A stretch of DNA of 64,000 nt from Diaphorobacter limosus (GCF_033100095.1 NZ_CP136921.1:2140501-2204500); one strand, 5' to 3'; positions 26,286-35,933 are shown, counted from the stretch's first letter. Notes: generated by a model not told the origin, from the sequence alone. Made by a program: numbers and translations.

Positions 26286-27098
26286 ATGCCCGCACCCCAC
26301 ACGAATCCAAGCCCCTGGCGCGCCCCCGACCTGTCGCTGCGCTGGTGGCCGGTGTTTTTGCGCAACCTGCTGGTCTGGCGCAAGCTGGCCATACCCAGCC
26401 TGATGGGCAACATCGCCGAGCCGCTGATGTGGCTGGTGGCCTTTGGCTACGGCATGGGGGCGCTGGTGGGCGAGCTGACCGTGGACGGGCAGCGCGTGCC
26501 CTACATCCTGTTCCTGGCCAGCGGCTCGATCTGCATGAGCGCCATGAACGCCGCCAGCTTCGAGGCCCTGTACTCAGCCTTCTCGCGCATGCATGTGCAA
26601 AAGACCTGGGACGGCATCATGAACGCCCCCATCAGCCTGGACAGCGTGCTGCTGGCCGAGATGCTGTGGGCCGCCTTCAAGGCGCTGTTCACGACCACGG
26701 CCATCCTGGGGGTGATGCTGGCGCTGTCCATCAGCCACAGCCCGAAGCTGCTGGCGGCGCTGGCCGTGCTGGTGTTCGTGGGCATCATGTTCGCCAGCAT
26801 CGCGCTGATCTTCAACGCGCTGGCACCGGGCTACGACTTCTTCACCTACTACTTCACGCTGGTGCTCACGCCCATGATGTTTCTGTCGGGCGTGTTCTTC
26901 CCGCGCGAGCAGCTGCCGACCGCGGTGCGCATCGCCTCGGACTGGCTGCCGCTGACCAATGCCGTGGAGCTGGTGCGCCCCATGTTCATGGACCAGTGGC
27001 CCGCACACCCACTGCGCCACGGCCTGGTGCTGGCGCTGACCACGGTGCTGGCCTACTGGCTGGCGCTGGCGCTGACGCGGCGGCGTTTTCGCAGCTGA
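26286..27098 (+). CDS. ABC-2 type exporter permease (NodJ-like)
   Basis: Permease partner of the preceding ATPase, 270 residues with six hydrophobic segments and the ABC-2 hallmark FFPREQLPTAVRIASDWLPLTNAVELVRPMF near the end. It starts one base after the ATPase stop (TGATATG), with another in-frame ATG at 26277. The last 210 bp (26886-27095) are present again as a decayed copy at 31127-31313 on the far side of the dsd genes, so the dsd locus is bracketed by direct repeats of this gene's 3' end. Confidence 0.92.
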   Translation: MPAPHTNPSPWRAPDLSLRWWPVFLRNLLVWRKLAIPSLMGNIAEPLMWLVAFGYGMGALVGELTVDGQRVPYILFLASGSICMSAMNAASFEALYSAFSRMHVQKTWDGIMNAPISLDSVLLAEMLWAAFKALFTTTAILGVMLALSISHSPKLLAALAVLVFVGIMFASIALIFNALAPGYDFFTYYFTLVLTPMMFLSGVFFPREQLPTAVRIASDWLPLTNAVELVRPMFMDQWPAHPLRHGLVLALTTVLAYWLALALTRRRFRS

Positions 27099-27108
27099 AG
27101 GAATGGCC

Positions 27109-28080
27109 ATGCTGAATCTTCCTCCCCGCGTCGGTTCGCGGCTCAACAGCAGCCAGTTTTCCAACCTCTATACCTTTCTGGTGGCCGCCCGCCACCTCAG
27201 CTTTGCCTGCGCCGCCGATGAGCTGTGCCTGACCCCGAGCGCGGTCAGCCACCGCATTGGCCGGCTGGAGCGCGCCTTGTCCATGCGCCTGTTCCAGCGC
27301 CTGACGCGCCAGGTGTGCCTGACGGAGGACGGCAAACGCATTTTCGAGATCCTGCAGCACGCGGTGGGCGAGCTGTCCGAAGCACTGCAGCCCAGCTCCC
27401 AGGCCGAAATTGCCGGCGCCATTGCGCTGTACGCGCGGCCATCGGTCGCGCAATGCTGGCTGGTGCCCAGGCTGGCGGACTTTGCTGAACGCTACCCGCT
27501 GGTCGCGCTGGATATCCGGGTGGGCAACGACAACGCCGACTTTCGCAGCGGCAATATCGACCTGGCGCTGTATTACGCCAATGGCGACTTCCCGGGCCTG
27601 GTCAGCCACAAGCTGATGGACGAGAAAATGGCGCCGGTCTGCAGCCCCGAATACGCCCGCCGCCTGGGCCTGCTGGAGCAGCCCGGCAATCTGCGCCATT
27701 GCACCCTGCTGCACGACGCGCTGGCCTGGAACAACGCCGCCAGCGATGCCGAATGGACGCTGTGGGCCAGGGCGCACGGCATGCTGGCGCTGCTGCCCGA
27801 GCGCGGCATCACCTTCGACCGCTCCGACCTGTGCGTGGTGGCGGCGATGAACCACGCTGGTCTTGCGATAGGCCGCCAACAATTGGTGCAAAAGCGCATA
27901 GACCGCGGCGAGCTGGTCTTGCCCTTTGGCGGCTTTACCCAGTCCGGCCACTATGACTACTACCTGGTCCACCCGCCCCTGGACCCCATGCCCAGGCGGC
28001 TGCACGCACTCATGGACTGGCTGCACGAATGCGCCAGCCAGTCACCGCTGGCGGGCGGCGCGGAGCCGTTACTGGGCTGA
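27109..28080 (+). CDS. dsdC: LysR-type activator DsdC
   Basis: LysR regulator of 323 residues closely resembling E. coli DsdC, the D-serine-responsive activator. The HTH is at about 20-75 (TFLVAARHLSFACAADELCLTPSAVSHRIGRLE). The effector domain has stretches typical of DsdC, such as YARPSVAQCWLVPRLADFAERYP, MDEKMAPVCSPEYA and FDRSDLCVVAAMNHAGLAIGR. The ATG at 27109 is preferred over 27103 because AAGGA lies 6 nt upstream. In E. coli dsdC is divergent from dsdXA; here all three run in one direction. It begins only 10 bp after the ABC permease stop, at the presumed insertion boundary. Confidence 0.9.
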   Translation: MLNLPPRVGSRLNSSQFSNLYTFLVAARHLSFACAADELCLTPSAVSHRIGRLERALSMRLFQRLTRQVCLTEDGKRIFEILQHAVGELSEALQPSSQAEIAGAIALYARPSVAQCWLVPRLADFAERYPLVALDIRVGNDNADFRSGNIDLALYYANGDFPGLVSHKLMDEKMAPVCSPEYARRLGLLEQPGNLRHCTLLHDALAWNNAASDAEWTLWARAHGMLALLPERGITFDRSDLCVVAAMNHAGLAIGRQQLVQKRIDRGELVLPFGGFTQSGHYDYYLVHPPLDPMPRRLHALMDWLHECASQSPLAGGAEPLLG

Positions 28081-28291
28081 CCTGTTCAGCGCGGGCCTGG
28101 AACGCCCGGCGCGGTGTGCGATACGGGTGCGCCGCACGGATTCCTGGGCCGCCATGCCGTGCACAGGTGATCCTGCGTCAGCCATCCCTTGAGTTTTCAT
28201 CCCTTGTCAGCCTGTGGGCGCCGCCGTCTAATGCCCGGCACGGCGGTGATTCCTGCCGTTGCGTAACACCAATATTTCAACAGGAGACGTC

Positions 28292-29635
28292 ATGCAGGGT
28301 GGTACAGGTTTATTACTGGTCTTGCTGGCCGCGATCGTGCTGATCGTGGTGCTGATCGTGAAGGTTCGGGTGCACGCTTTTCTGGCCCTGATGGCGGCAT
28401 GTTTTGTGGTGGGCATAGGCTCGGGCATGCCGCTCGCCGACATCGCCGGGTCCTTCGAGAAGGGCGTGGGCGGCACGCTGGGCTTTCTGGCGGCGATCAT
28501 CGGCCTGGGCAGCATCCTGGGCAAAATGCTGGAGGAGTCCGGCGGGGCCGAGCGCATTGCCCAGACCCTGCTGAACACGCTGGGCAAGCAGCGCGCCTCC
28601 TGGGTCATGATGCTGGTCGGTTTCATCGCCGGGATTCCGGTCTTCTTCGAGGTCGGCTTCGTGCTGCTGATTCCGCTGATCTACGTGGTGGCCAAGGACA
28701 CCCGCCTGAACCTGCTGTACCTGGGCGTGCCGCTGGCTATTTCGCTGATGACGGTGCATTGCATGCTGCCGCCGCATCCCGCCGCGATGGCGATCACCGG
28801 CATGCTGGACGCCGACGTGGGCAAGGTGATTCTGTACGGCCTGATCGTGGGCCTGCCCACGGCCGTGATCGGCGGGCCGCTGTGGATCAAGCTGGCCTGC
28901 AAGAGCGAAGCGCCGGCCACGCAGGAAGCCTTCCTGGAGGAGCGCTGCGAAACCCGTGCCAGCAAGGATTTACCCGGCTTCGGCCTGACCCTGTTCACCA
29001 TCCTGCTGCCGCTGTTGCTGATGGTGGGCAAGACCCTGGCCGTGATGGGCCTGAGCAAGGGTTCGGCGGCCTTCGGGGTGGTGAGTTTTCTGGGCAACCC
29101 GCTGACCGCGCTGGCCATTGCCGTGCTGTTTGCCTACTGGTCGCTGGGATTGCGCCGCGGCCTGCACATGGCCGAGCTGCTCAAGCTGACCGACAAATCC
29201 TTTCCGCCGCTGGCCAGCATCTTGCTGATCATTGGCGCAGGCGGCGCCTTCAACGGCATGCTGATCGACAGCGGCATCGGCAAGGTGCTGGCCGACTCGC
29301 TGGCGCAGCTGAACATGAACCCCATCGTGCTGGCCTGGCTGGTGGCCGGCCTGATGCACTTCGCGGTGGGCTCCGCCACCGTGGCCATGATCAGCGCCGC
29401 CGGCATGGTGTTGCCCATGCTGAACACCCACCCCGGGGTGAGCCGGGAAATCATGGTCATTGCCATAGGCGCCGGTGCCATAGGCTGGACGCATGTGACC
29501 GACTCCGCGTTCTGGGTGGTGAAGGAATACCTGGGCGCCTCGCTGACCGACGCGCTGAAAAAATTCACCGCCGGCACGGTGCTGGCCTCGCTGGTCGCCC
29601 TGGGGCTGACCTTGCTGCTGGCGAAGTTTGTCTGA
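28292..29635 (+). CDS. dsdX: D-serine/gluconate-type permease DsdX (GntP family)
   Basis: GntP family proton symporter of 447 residues with about twelve membrane segments. Family features include FMLVGFIAGIPVFFEVGFVLLIPL-like stretches (seen here as VGFIAGIPVFFEVGFVLLIP), MLPPHPAAMAI and IGWTHVTDSAFWVVKEY. DsdX imports D-serine for the lyase encoded next. The ATG at 28292 is preceded by CAGGAGAC. A 211-bp leader separates it from dsdC and should hold the DsdC-controlled promoter; no T-N11-A site stands out enough to list. Confidence 0.9.
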   Translation: MQGGTGLLLVLLAAIVLIVVLIVKVRVHAFLALMAACFVVGIGSGMPLADIAGSFEKGVGGTLGFLAAIIGLGSILGKMLEESGGAERIAQTLLNTLGKQRASWVMMLVGFIAGIPVFFEVGFVLLIPLIYVVAKDTRLNLLYLGVPLAISLMTVHCMLPPHPAAMAITGMLDADVGKVILYGLIVGLPTAVIGGPLWIKLACKSEAPATQEAFLEERCETRASKDLPGFGLTLFTILLPLLLMVGKTLAVMGLSKGSAAFGVVSFLGNPLTALAIAVLFAYWSLGLRRGLHMAELLKLTDKSFPPLASILLIIGAGGAFNGMLIDSGIGKVLADSLAQLNMNPIVLAWLVAGLMHFAVGSATVAMISAAGMVLPMLNTHPGVSREIMVIAIGAGAIGWTHVTDSAFWVVKEYLGASLTDALKKFTAGTVLASLVALGLTLLLAKFV

Positions 29636-29676
29636 GCCTGCACCGATAACTCACTCAACCCATCAAGGAGCTGAAC

Positions 29677-31032
29677 ATGATGATTTTGGGCAAAACTCTG
29701 GAAGACTGGACCGCCAGCCACCCTTTGATTCGCGAACTGGTGGAGCTGAAGGAAACCAGCTGGTTCAACCCGGCCACCGCCCCCACGGCGCAGGCGCTGG
29801 GCGATGTGGGCCTCACCGCTGCTGACGTGGCCGACGCCAGCGCCCGCCTGTCGCGCTTTGCGCCCTACATCATGCGGGCGTTCCCCGAGACGGCGGCCAG
29901 CGGCGGCATCATCGAATCGGGCATCCGGCCCCTGCCGGCCCTGCAAGCGCTCTTGAGCCAGCGCTACGGCCTGGCGCCGGGCGGCGGCGCCTTGTGGCTC
30001 AAGACCGACAGCCATTTGCCGATTTCCGGCTCCATCAAGGCCCGTGGCGGCATCTACGAAGTGCTCAAGCACGCGGAAGACCTGGCGCTGGCCGGCGGCC
30101 TGCTGCAAGCCGGCGACGACTACGCCGTGCTGGACAGCGACCGGGCCCGCGCCTTCTTTGGCCAGTACAAGATTGCCGTCGGTTCCACCGGCAACCTGGG
30201 CCTGTCGATCGGCATCATGAGCGCGCGCCTGGGCTTCCAGGTGACCGTGCACATGTCGGCCGACGCACGCCAGTGGAAGAAGGACAAGCTGCGCTCGCAC
30301 GGCGTCACCGTGGTGGAGTACGCCTCCGACTACAGCGTGGCGGTGGCCGAGGGCCGCAAGCAGGCCGAGTCCGACCCCAGCTGCCACTTTGTCGACGACG
30401 AAAACTCGACCAGCCTGTTCCTCGGCTACGCGGTGGCGGCGGAACGGCTCAAAGGCCAGCTGGCCGCGGCCAATATCACGGTGGATGCCGAGCACCCGCT
30501 GTTCGTCTACCTGCCTTGCGGCGTGGGCGGCGGCCCTGGCGGCGTGGCCTTCGGGCTCAAGCTGGCCTTCGGCGACGCCGTGCACTGCATCTTTGCCGAG
30601 CCCACCCACTCGCCGTGCATGCTGCTCGGTGTCTATACCGGCCTGCACGACGCCGTGTCGGTGCAGGACTTCGGCATCGACAACGTCACCGCCGCCGACG
30701 GCCTGGCCGTGGGCCGCGCCTCCGGCTTTGTCGGCCGCGCCATGCAGCGCCTGCTGGACGGCTACTACACCGTCAGCGACGAGGAGCTGTACCGGCTGCT
30801 GGCGCTCATGGAGCGCAGCGAAGGCCTGCGCCTGGAGCCGTCGGCGCTGGCCGGCGTGCCGGGCATGGCGCGCGTGCTGGGCGAGCAGCAGGGCTACCGC
30901 GCCCGTGCCGGCCTGAGCGCAGAGCGCCTGGCCCGGTCCACCCATCTGGTCTGGGGCACCGGCGGCGGCATGGTGCCGCCGGCCGAGATGGAGGCCTATC
31001 TGGCCAAGGGCCGCCAGCTGCTGCAGGACTGA
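29677..31032 (+). CDS. dsdA: D-serine ammonia-lyase
   Basis: PLP enzyme that deaminates D-serine to pyruvate and ammonia, both a nutrient route and a detoxification step. 451 residues, with the PLP Lys in [15 protein letters not shown], the phosphate-binding Gly-rich loop [16 protein letters not shown] and the family motif [26 protein letters not shown] precedes the ATG. It is the last gene of the dsd locus, and a hairpin terminator lies 45 bp after the stop. Confidence 0.95.
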   Translation: MMILGKTLEDWTASHPLIRELVELKETSWFNPATAPTAQALGDVGLTAADVADASARLSRFAPYIMRAFPETAASGGIIESGIRPLPALQALLSQRYGLAPGGGALWLKTDSHLPISGSIKARGGIYEVLKHAEDLALAGGLLQAGDDYAVLDSDRARAFFGQYKIAVGSTGNLGLSIGIMSARLGFQVTVHMSADARQWKKDKLRSHGVTVVEYASDYSVAVAEGRKQAESDPSCHFVDDENSTSLFLGYAVAAERLKGQLAAANITVDAEHPLFVYLPCGVGGGPGGVAFGLKLAFGDAVHCIFAEPTHSPCMLLGVYTGLHDAVSVQDFGIDNVTAADGLAVGRASGFVGRAMQRLLDGYYTVSDEELYRLLALMERSEGLRLEPSALAGVPGMARVLGEQQGYRARAGLSAERLARSTHLVWGTGGGMVPPAEMEAYLAKGRQLLQD

Positions 31033-31077
31033 CGCAGAACTTTCGCTTGATTTTCAGGAGCTTAAGGCGCTTTCCCC

Positions 31078-31098
31078 ACCGGCGTTACAGCCGGTTTT
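31078..31098 (+). terminator. terminator after dsdA
   Basis: ACCGGC (31078-31083), loop GTTACA, GCCGGT (31090-31095), then TTT. A short but perfect stem in the expected place. Confidence 0.6.
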
Positions 31099-31126
31099 GA
31101 CTTGTACTTCGTCAAGGCGCCGAAAA

Positions 31127-31313
31127 ATCGGGCGTGCTCTTCCCGCGCGAACCGCTGCCCTGGGCCGTGCGCGTGGCATCGGACTGGCTGCCGCTGATGA
31201 ATGCCGTGGAACTGGTGCGCCACATGTTCATGGATCAGTGGCCCGCACCCCTCTTGCGCCACGGCTTGCGCCTACTGGGTGGCGCTGGCACTCACGCGCC
31301 GGCGTTTTCGGGC
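31127..31313 (+). pseudogene. decayed 3' end of an ABC-2 permease gene
   Basis: DNA homologous to 26886-27095 of the ABC permease gene. Translation still shows FPREPLPWAVRVASDWLPLM, then NAVELVRHMFMDQWPAPLLR, followed by a gap of about two dozen bases relative to the intact copy and the shared end GCGTTTTCG. No start and no upstream part exist. The copies differ at many positions, so this is an old or foreign copy rather than a recent duplication. With the intact permease it flanks the dsd genes as a direct repeat. The remaining bases of the 31033-31349 gap hold only the dsdA terminator. Confidence 0.8.
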
Positions 31314-31349
31314 GTAGACGAGTGGATTGCCTGCAGCACTGACGGCTGC

Positions 31350-32078
31350 TTATTTCGCGCCAGCTCCTGCGGCATTTTTGCTGGTGGATCGTGGCCGAGT
31401 CGCTGGCGCATCGGGCGCCAGGGCCGAGCGCAGCCGGTCACGCGCGCTGCCGCTGCCGGCGCGGGTTTCGTCCAGGCGCCCGGCAAGGGTGTCGATGTGC
31501 TCCAGCATCAGGCGCTCGGCAAGCGCGTTGTCCCCATCGGCCAGCGCCGCAACGATGGCCGCGTGGTCGTCGTTGGAGGTCTGGGCCTCGCTTTGCGACT
31601 GGTACAGCGCCGACACCAGCGTGGTGCGCGCCGACAGGTCGATCAGCATCGATGTGAGAAAGCGGTTGCCCAGGCATTCGGCCAGGCAGATGTGAAAGTC
31701 GGCCTGCAGCCAGCTGCGCTGGGCCGCGTCAGCGGCGGCGATGGCCTTGCGCTCGTCGGCGACATGCTGGCGCAGCCGGCGGATGCTGGTCTGCAGCGGC
31801 GTGCCAGCATCGCGCAGCATGCCGGGCTCGATCACGCGCCGGGCGGCGTAGGTTTCCAGGGCGTCATCGAATGAGGGTTCGATGACATACCAGCCAACGC
31901 GCGAGCGCACCTCCACGACGCCGCGCGCCTGCAATTGCATCAGCGCCTCGCGCACCAGGGTGCGGCTGATGCTGAACAGGTCTGCAATGTCCTGCTCACC
32001 CAGTCGCTCGCCGGGGCGCAGCTTGCCGGCAAGAATGGACTCGATGATGCGCTCGGCAATCCTGGCCTTGGTGATCAT
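31350..32078 (-). CDS. GntR family regulator with FCD domain
   Basis: FadR-subfamily repressor of 242 residues. The winged HTH is at about 5-70 (ERIIESILAGKLRPGERLGEQDIADLFSISRTLVREALMQLQARGVVEV). The FCD ligand and metal-binding domain follows, with D and H residues in LQADFHICLAECLGN and DDHAAIVAALADGD. Without the IS element that now lies just upstream, it would follow the NCS1 permease gene by about 55 bp on the same strand, so it probably was the last gene of that operon and its local regulator. Insertion of the IS may have cut it from its promoter. Confidence 0.87.
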   Translation of the reverse strand: MITKARIAERIIESILAGKLRPGERLGEQDIADLFSISRTLVREALMQLQARGVVEVRSRVGWYVIEPSFDDALETYAARRVIEPGMLRDAGTPLQTSIRRLRQHVADERKAIAAADAAQRSWLQADFHICLAECLGNRFLTSMLIDLSARTTLVSALYQSQSEAQTSNDDHAAIVAALADGDNALAERLMLEHIDTLAGRLDETRAGSGSARDRLRSALAPDAPATRPRSTSKNAAGAGAK

Positions 32079-32106
32079 GGGCGGCTCGTGAGGGGAGTTG
32101 ATTCTA

Positions 32107-33270
32107 GTGTAGTGTTCGATTCTTGATTGAACTTAAAAAGTCGGCTGGTATCCCATGCTCAACTGGAGCTTGAAAGGGAGCCAATCCATGCGAGTTGCGC
32201 CAAAGATCGAATTGACGGATGAAGAGCGTGCGGCGTTGACGAAGCTTTGGCGCTCGGGCCTGACGAGCGTACGTCTGGCGCAGCGCGCACGCATCATCTT
32301 GCTGGCAGACCAGGGCCTGAACAACAAGGATATTGCCGCGCAACTGGGCATCGGTCGCATGCAGCCGGCGCGCTGGCGCGAGCGCCACCTGCAAGGCGGC
32401 ATCAAGGCTATCGAGCGCGACTTGCCACGCGGCGCGCCGCCGGTAAAGGTGGACGTGGCCCAGCTGGTGCAGTTGACAACCCAGAGCAGCCCCGAAGCGA
32501 TCACGCACTGGAGCACACGCAAGATGGGCACGCTGCTGGGCGTCAGCGCCAGCACCGTGATGCGCCATTGGCATGCGCACGGGCTCAAGCCGCATCTGGT
32601 GCACAGCTTCAAGGTCTCGCGTGACCCCCAGTTTGCCCAGAAGCTCGAAGACATCGTGGGCTTGTACATGTCCCCGCCTGAGCATGCCCTGGTGCTGTGC
32701 TGCGACGAGAAGAGCCAGGTGCAGGCGCTCGATCGCACGCAGCCGGGACTGCCCCTGAAGAAGGGGCGTGCGCAGACGATGACGCACGACTACAAGCGCC
32801 ACGGCACGACCACATTGTTTGCGGCGCTCAACGTGCTCGATGGCCAAGTCATCAGCCAATGCCAGCAGCGCCACACCCATGTGCAGTGGTTGAAGTTCCT
32901 CAAGCAGATCGACCGCGAGACACCCAAGGACAAAACGCTGCACCTGATCGCCGACAACTACGCCACGCACAAGCACCCGGTGGTGCAGGACTGGCTGGCC
33001 AAGCACCCGCGCTTTCACATGCACTTCACGCCGACCTCGGCGTCGTGGCTGAACATGGTCGAGCGTTTCTTTCGTGACCTGACCACAGAACGGCTGCGCC
33101 GCGGCGTATTCACCAGCGTGCCGCAGCTGGTGGCCGCCATTGATGAATACGTGGCACATCACAATACCAACCCCAAACCGTTCATCTGGACCAAGAGCGC
33201 CCGCGACATCCTGCAGAAGGTCATTCGGGCCAATAGCCGATTAAGCTCCAAACAGAATGGAACACTACAC
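32107..33270. mobile_element. IS630-type insertion sequence, intact ends
   Basis: Element of 1164 bp. The terminal inverted repeats are GTGTAGTGTTCGATTCT at the left and, read inward on the other strand, GTGTAGTGTTCCATTCT at the right (16 of 17 identical). It is flanked by TA on both sides (32105-32106 and 33271-33272), the TA target duplication expected of the IS630/Tc1 group. It separates a GntR gene from the NCS1 permease gene. The close match of the ends and the open transposase frame point to a recent insertion. Confidence 0.9.
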
Positions 33271-33273
33271 TAG
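32188..33273 (+). CDS. IS630 family transposase
   Basis: DDE transposase of 361 residues. The N-terminal HTH (about 5-60, SVRLAQRARIILLADQGLNNKDIAAQLGIGRMQPARWRERH) is followed by a DDE core with Asp in LCCDEKSQVQALDR, Asp in LIADNYATHKHPVV and Glu in WLNMVERFFRDL. The ATG at 32188 has AGGGAG 6-8 nt upstream; an in-frame start at 32155 is less likely. The frame has no stop inside the element: the TAG at 33271-33273 is made of the TA target duplication plus the first host base. Confidence 0.93.
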   Translation: MRVAPKIELTDEERAALTKLWRSGLTSVRLAQRARIILLADQGLNNKDIAAQLGIGRMQPARWRERHLQGGIKAIERDLPRGAPPVKVDVAQLVQLTTQSSPEAITHWSTRKMGTLLGVSASTVMRHWHAHGLKPHLVHSFKVSRDPQFAQKLEDIVGLYMSPPEHALVLCCDEKSQVQALDRTQPGLPLKKGRAQTMTHDYKRHGTTTLFAALNVLDGQVISQCQQRHTHVQWLKFLKQIDRETPKDKTLHLIADNYATHKHPVVQDWLAKHPRFHMHFTPTSASWLNMVERFFRDLTTERLRRGVFTSVPQLVAAIDEYVAHHNTNPKPFIWTKSARDILQKVIRANSRLSSKQNGTLH

Positions 33274-33296
33274 CCACCGATCCCTGCGCTCAAGGC

Positions 33297-34753
33297 TCAG
33301 GCCGCCGCCCCTATGGCGCGCACCCGCGGTCGCAGCTGCGACAACACGTAATACACCACGCCCCCGATCGCCACGCCGATGAACCAGCCAAAGGTGCCCC
33401 ACCACGCGGGCAGCAGCGTCGTGAAGTTGGGCAGGATGGTGGAGAACACCGCCCCGACGCCGGTGGCGATCAATGCGTTGACGTTCCAGCCACCCTGGTA
33501 GCGGTATTCGCCCAGCTCCTGGTACAGCGCCTGCACATTGATCTGCCCGCGAGCAATCAGGTAGTAGTCAACGACGAAGATGCCCAGCAGCGGCCCCATG
33601 GTGGCGCCGACGGCGTTCACGAAATGCGCGGCGTCGCCCTCCCAGGGCGCGAACGGATAGAGCAGCAGGGCAATGGCCGCGGCGATGTAGCCGCCGCGCT
33701 TAAAGCTGATCTGGCGCGGAAAGACGTTGGAGATGTCAAACGCCGAGGAGACGAAGTTGGCCACCACGTTGATGCCCAGGGTCGCCACGGCAAAAGTCAT
33801 GGCCGCCAGCAGGGCCAGGAACCAGCTGTCGAACTTGGCGGAGATCTGCTCGGGGTGCAGCAGCACCTCGCCATAGACCTGGAAGGCGGCGATGGTGGTG
33901 ATGCCGGCGACGAACGAGAACGCGATCAGGTTCACAGGCAGACCCCAGAGGTTGCCGCGCGTGACCGCCTCGCGGTTCTTGGCGTAACGCGAGAAGTCGC
34001 AGAAGTTCAGGTACAGGGCGGCAAAGTAAGTGACCCAGGTGGCCCCCACCGCCATCAGTGCCCAGAACGAACCCGGCTCGCCCTTGATGCCGGCGTCCTT
34101 GGTCTTCTCCACCAGCACGTCCATCGGAATGCCATGCTCGAAGGAAAAGCCACCGGCCTTGACCATCAGCCCAATCGCCAGCACCAGCATCGCCACCCAC
34201 ACCGCCGGGCCGGCCCAGTCCTGGAACTTGTGCATGGTCTCCATGCCGCGCTGGATGATCAAGAGCTGCAGGGCCCACATGATCACGTAGCAGATGACCT
34301 CCAGCGTGGAATGGCCCAGCATGTGCGAGTTCTGGTGGAACTGCAGCATGCCTTCGCTGCGGATCAGCAGGTCCACCAGGGCGCTGGAGGCTGCCGCGGT
34401 CTGCGCGCCATACCAGAAGATGGCCACGATGGCGCGCACGATAGCCGGCAGGTTGGCGCCCCAGATGCCGAACGAGGCCCGCGCCAGCACCGGGTACGGA
34501 ACACCGGTCTTCTCGCCGGCCCAGCCGATCAGGTTCATCAGCACGAAGATGACCAGCGAGCCCAGGCCGATGGCCAGCAAAAAGTTGGTGAAGCTGCCAC
34601 ACAGCAGGAACAGGCTGGCGGCCAGGTAGTAGCCCCACAGGCTGTGCACGTCCGAGGTCCAGACGTTGAAGATGCTGAAGGTGCCCCAGTTGCGCTCCTG
34701 GCCGGGGCCAGATCCTCGTTGTAGAGCACAGGGGAGGGACTGTGGATTTCCAT
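33297..34753 (-). pseudogene. NCS1 nucleobase:cation symporter gene with a single-base frameshift
   Basis: NCS1 family (Fur/PucI/HyuP-like) permease for uracil, allantoin, hydantoin or a similar compound. From about 34700 down to the stop the frame encodes FSIFNVWTSDVHSLWGYYLAASLF through twelve membrane segments to VRAIGAAA. The natural start, ATG 34753 (MEIHSPSPVLYNEDLAPA), is in another frame. The two join if one base is restored near 34695-34712, which would give AQERNWGTFS, and the span of 1457 bp is one short of a multiple of three. It is therefore a fresh frameshift or a sequencing error. An unrelated extended N-terminus from 34799 is not credible. Confidence 0.8.
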
Positions 34754-34825
34754 GCTTGTCGCCGGTTGTCGATGCGGGTCCCAAGCACAACTCAGCCACG
34801 CCTTGTTGTGCTCAATGTTTGTGAG

Positions 34826-34837
34826 TTGGTATACAAA
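34826..34837. promoter_or_regulatory. GntR-type operator upstream of the NCS1 gene
   Basis: TTGGTATACAAA is a near-perfect palindrome around GTATAC, of the type bound by FCD-class GntR repressors, about 75 bp before the permease start. The likely ligand-responsive regulator is the GntR protein encoded at 31350-32078. This is inferred from motif type and neighbourhood. Confidence 0.45.
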
Positions 34838-35033
34838 ATGGTACGCAATCGCACCGGCCGAATGATCAGGGTTTGCCTGGATGCGTCATGCAACATCCTG
34901 TATCCAGCCCGATCTGGCAGCCACGGTGCGCGCCCCGGCGATACTGCCCGGTACGCCCCGGAAAAGAGGGCCCGGCGATTGCCGATACCATCGGCGCATC
35001 CGTTTTTCTCATCACTCCTTCGAGGACTCTTTT

Positions 35034-35882
35034 ATGACGATTTCTACCGTCGGCATCATCGGCGCGGGCACCATGGGCAATGGCATTGCCCAGGCCTGCG
35101 CGGTCTCTGGCATCAACGTGGTCATGGTGGACATCTCCGACGCCGCCGTGCAAAAGGGCGTGGCCACCGTGGCCGCCAGCCTGGAGCGGCTGATCAAGAA
35201 GGACAAGATCACGGCGGCCGACAAGGACGCGGCCCTGGCGCGCATCAAGGGTTCGACCAGCTACGACGACCTGAAGGCCGCGCAGATCGTCATCGAGGCC
35301 GCGACCGAGAACCACGAGCTCAAGCTGAAGATCCTGAAGCAGGTGGACGCCATCGTCGCGCCCGAGGTCATCATCGCCTCCAACACCTCGTCGATCTCGA
35401 TCACCAAGCTGGCCGCCGCCACCGGCCGTGCCGAGCGCTTCATCGGCATGCATTTCTTCAACCCCGTGCCGATGATGGCGCTGGTGGAGATCATCCGTGG
35501 CCTGCAGACATCCGACGCCACGCACGCCGCCGTCAAGGAGCTGGCCGAGCGCCTGGGCAAGTCGCCCATCACGGTGAAGAACGCGCCCGGCTTCGTGGTC
35601 AACCGCATCCTGGTGCCGATGATCAACGAGGCCTTCTTCGTGCTGGCCGAGGGCCTGGCCACGCCCGAGGACATCGATGCCGGCATGAAGCTGGGCTGCA
35701 ACCAGCCCATAGGCCCGCTGGCCCTGGCCGACATGGTGGGCCTGGACGTGTGCCTGGCGGTGATGGACGTGTACCTGCAGGAGTTTGGCGACAGCAAATA
35801 CCGCGCCTGCCCGCTGCTCAAGGAATATGTCGCCGCCGGCCGCCTGGGCCGCAAGACCGGGCGCGGCGTCTACCAGTACTGA
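35034..35882 (+). CDS. 3-hydroxybutyryl-CoA dehydrogenase
   Basis: NAD(P)-dependent 3-hydroxyacyl-CoA dehydrogenase of 282 residues (HbdA / PaaH type), interconverting acetoacetyl-CoA and 3-hydroxybutyryl-CoA or related chains. Rossmann motif GIIGAGTMGNGIAQACA at the start, the catalytic segment GMHFFNPVPMMALVEII with the active His, and NAPGFVVNRILVPMINEA. It ends LGRKTGRGVYQY, the usual C-terminus. GAGGA lies 8 nt before the ATG. It stands alone between the divergent NCS1 gene and the convergent pqqD, so its pathway is not shown by context. Confidence 0.93.
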   Translation: MTISTVGIIGAGTMGNGIAQACAVSGINVVMVDISDAAVQKGVATVAASLERLIKKDKITAADKDAALARIKGSTSYDDLKAAQIVIEAATENHELKLKILKQVDAIVAPEVIIASNTSSISITKLAAATGRAERFIGMHFFNPVPMMALVEIIRGLQTSDATHAAVKELAERLGKSPITVKNAPGFVVNRILVPMINEAFFVLAEGLATPEDIDAGMKLGCNQPIGPLALADMVGLDVCLAVMDVYLQEFGDSKYRACPLLKEYVAAGRLGRKTGRGVYQY

Positions 35883-35933
35883 CGCCGGCTACTCTGCCGG
35901 CGCAAGGGAAAGGGCGTCGCAGGAGCTGTTCAA

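Noticed and set aside
31134..31874. Plus-strand frame over the permease remnant
   Set aside because: Only its first 60 codons resemble the permease; the rest is antisense to the GntR gene.
34742..35033. Extended N-terminal frames before the 3-hydroxybutyryl-CoA dehydrogenase
   Set aside because: The Rossmann motif begins right after ATG 35034, which has its own ribosome binding site.
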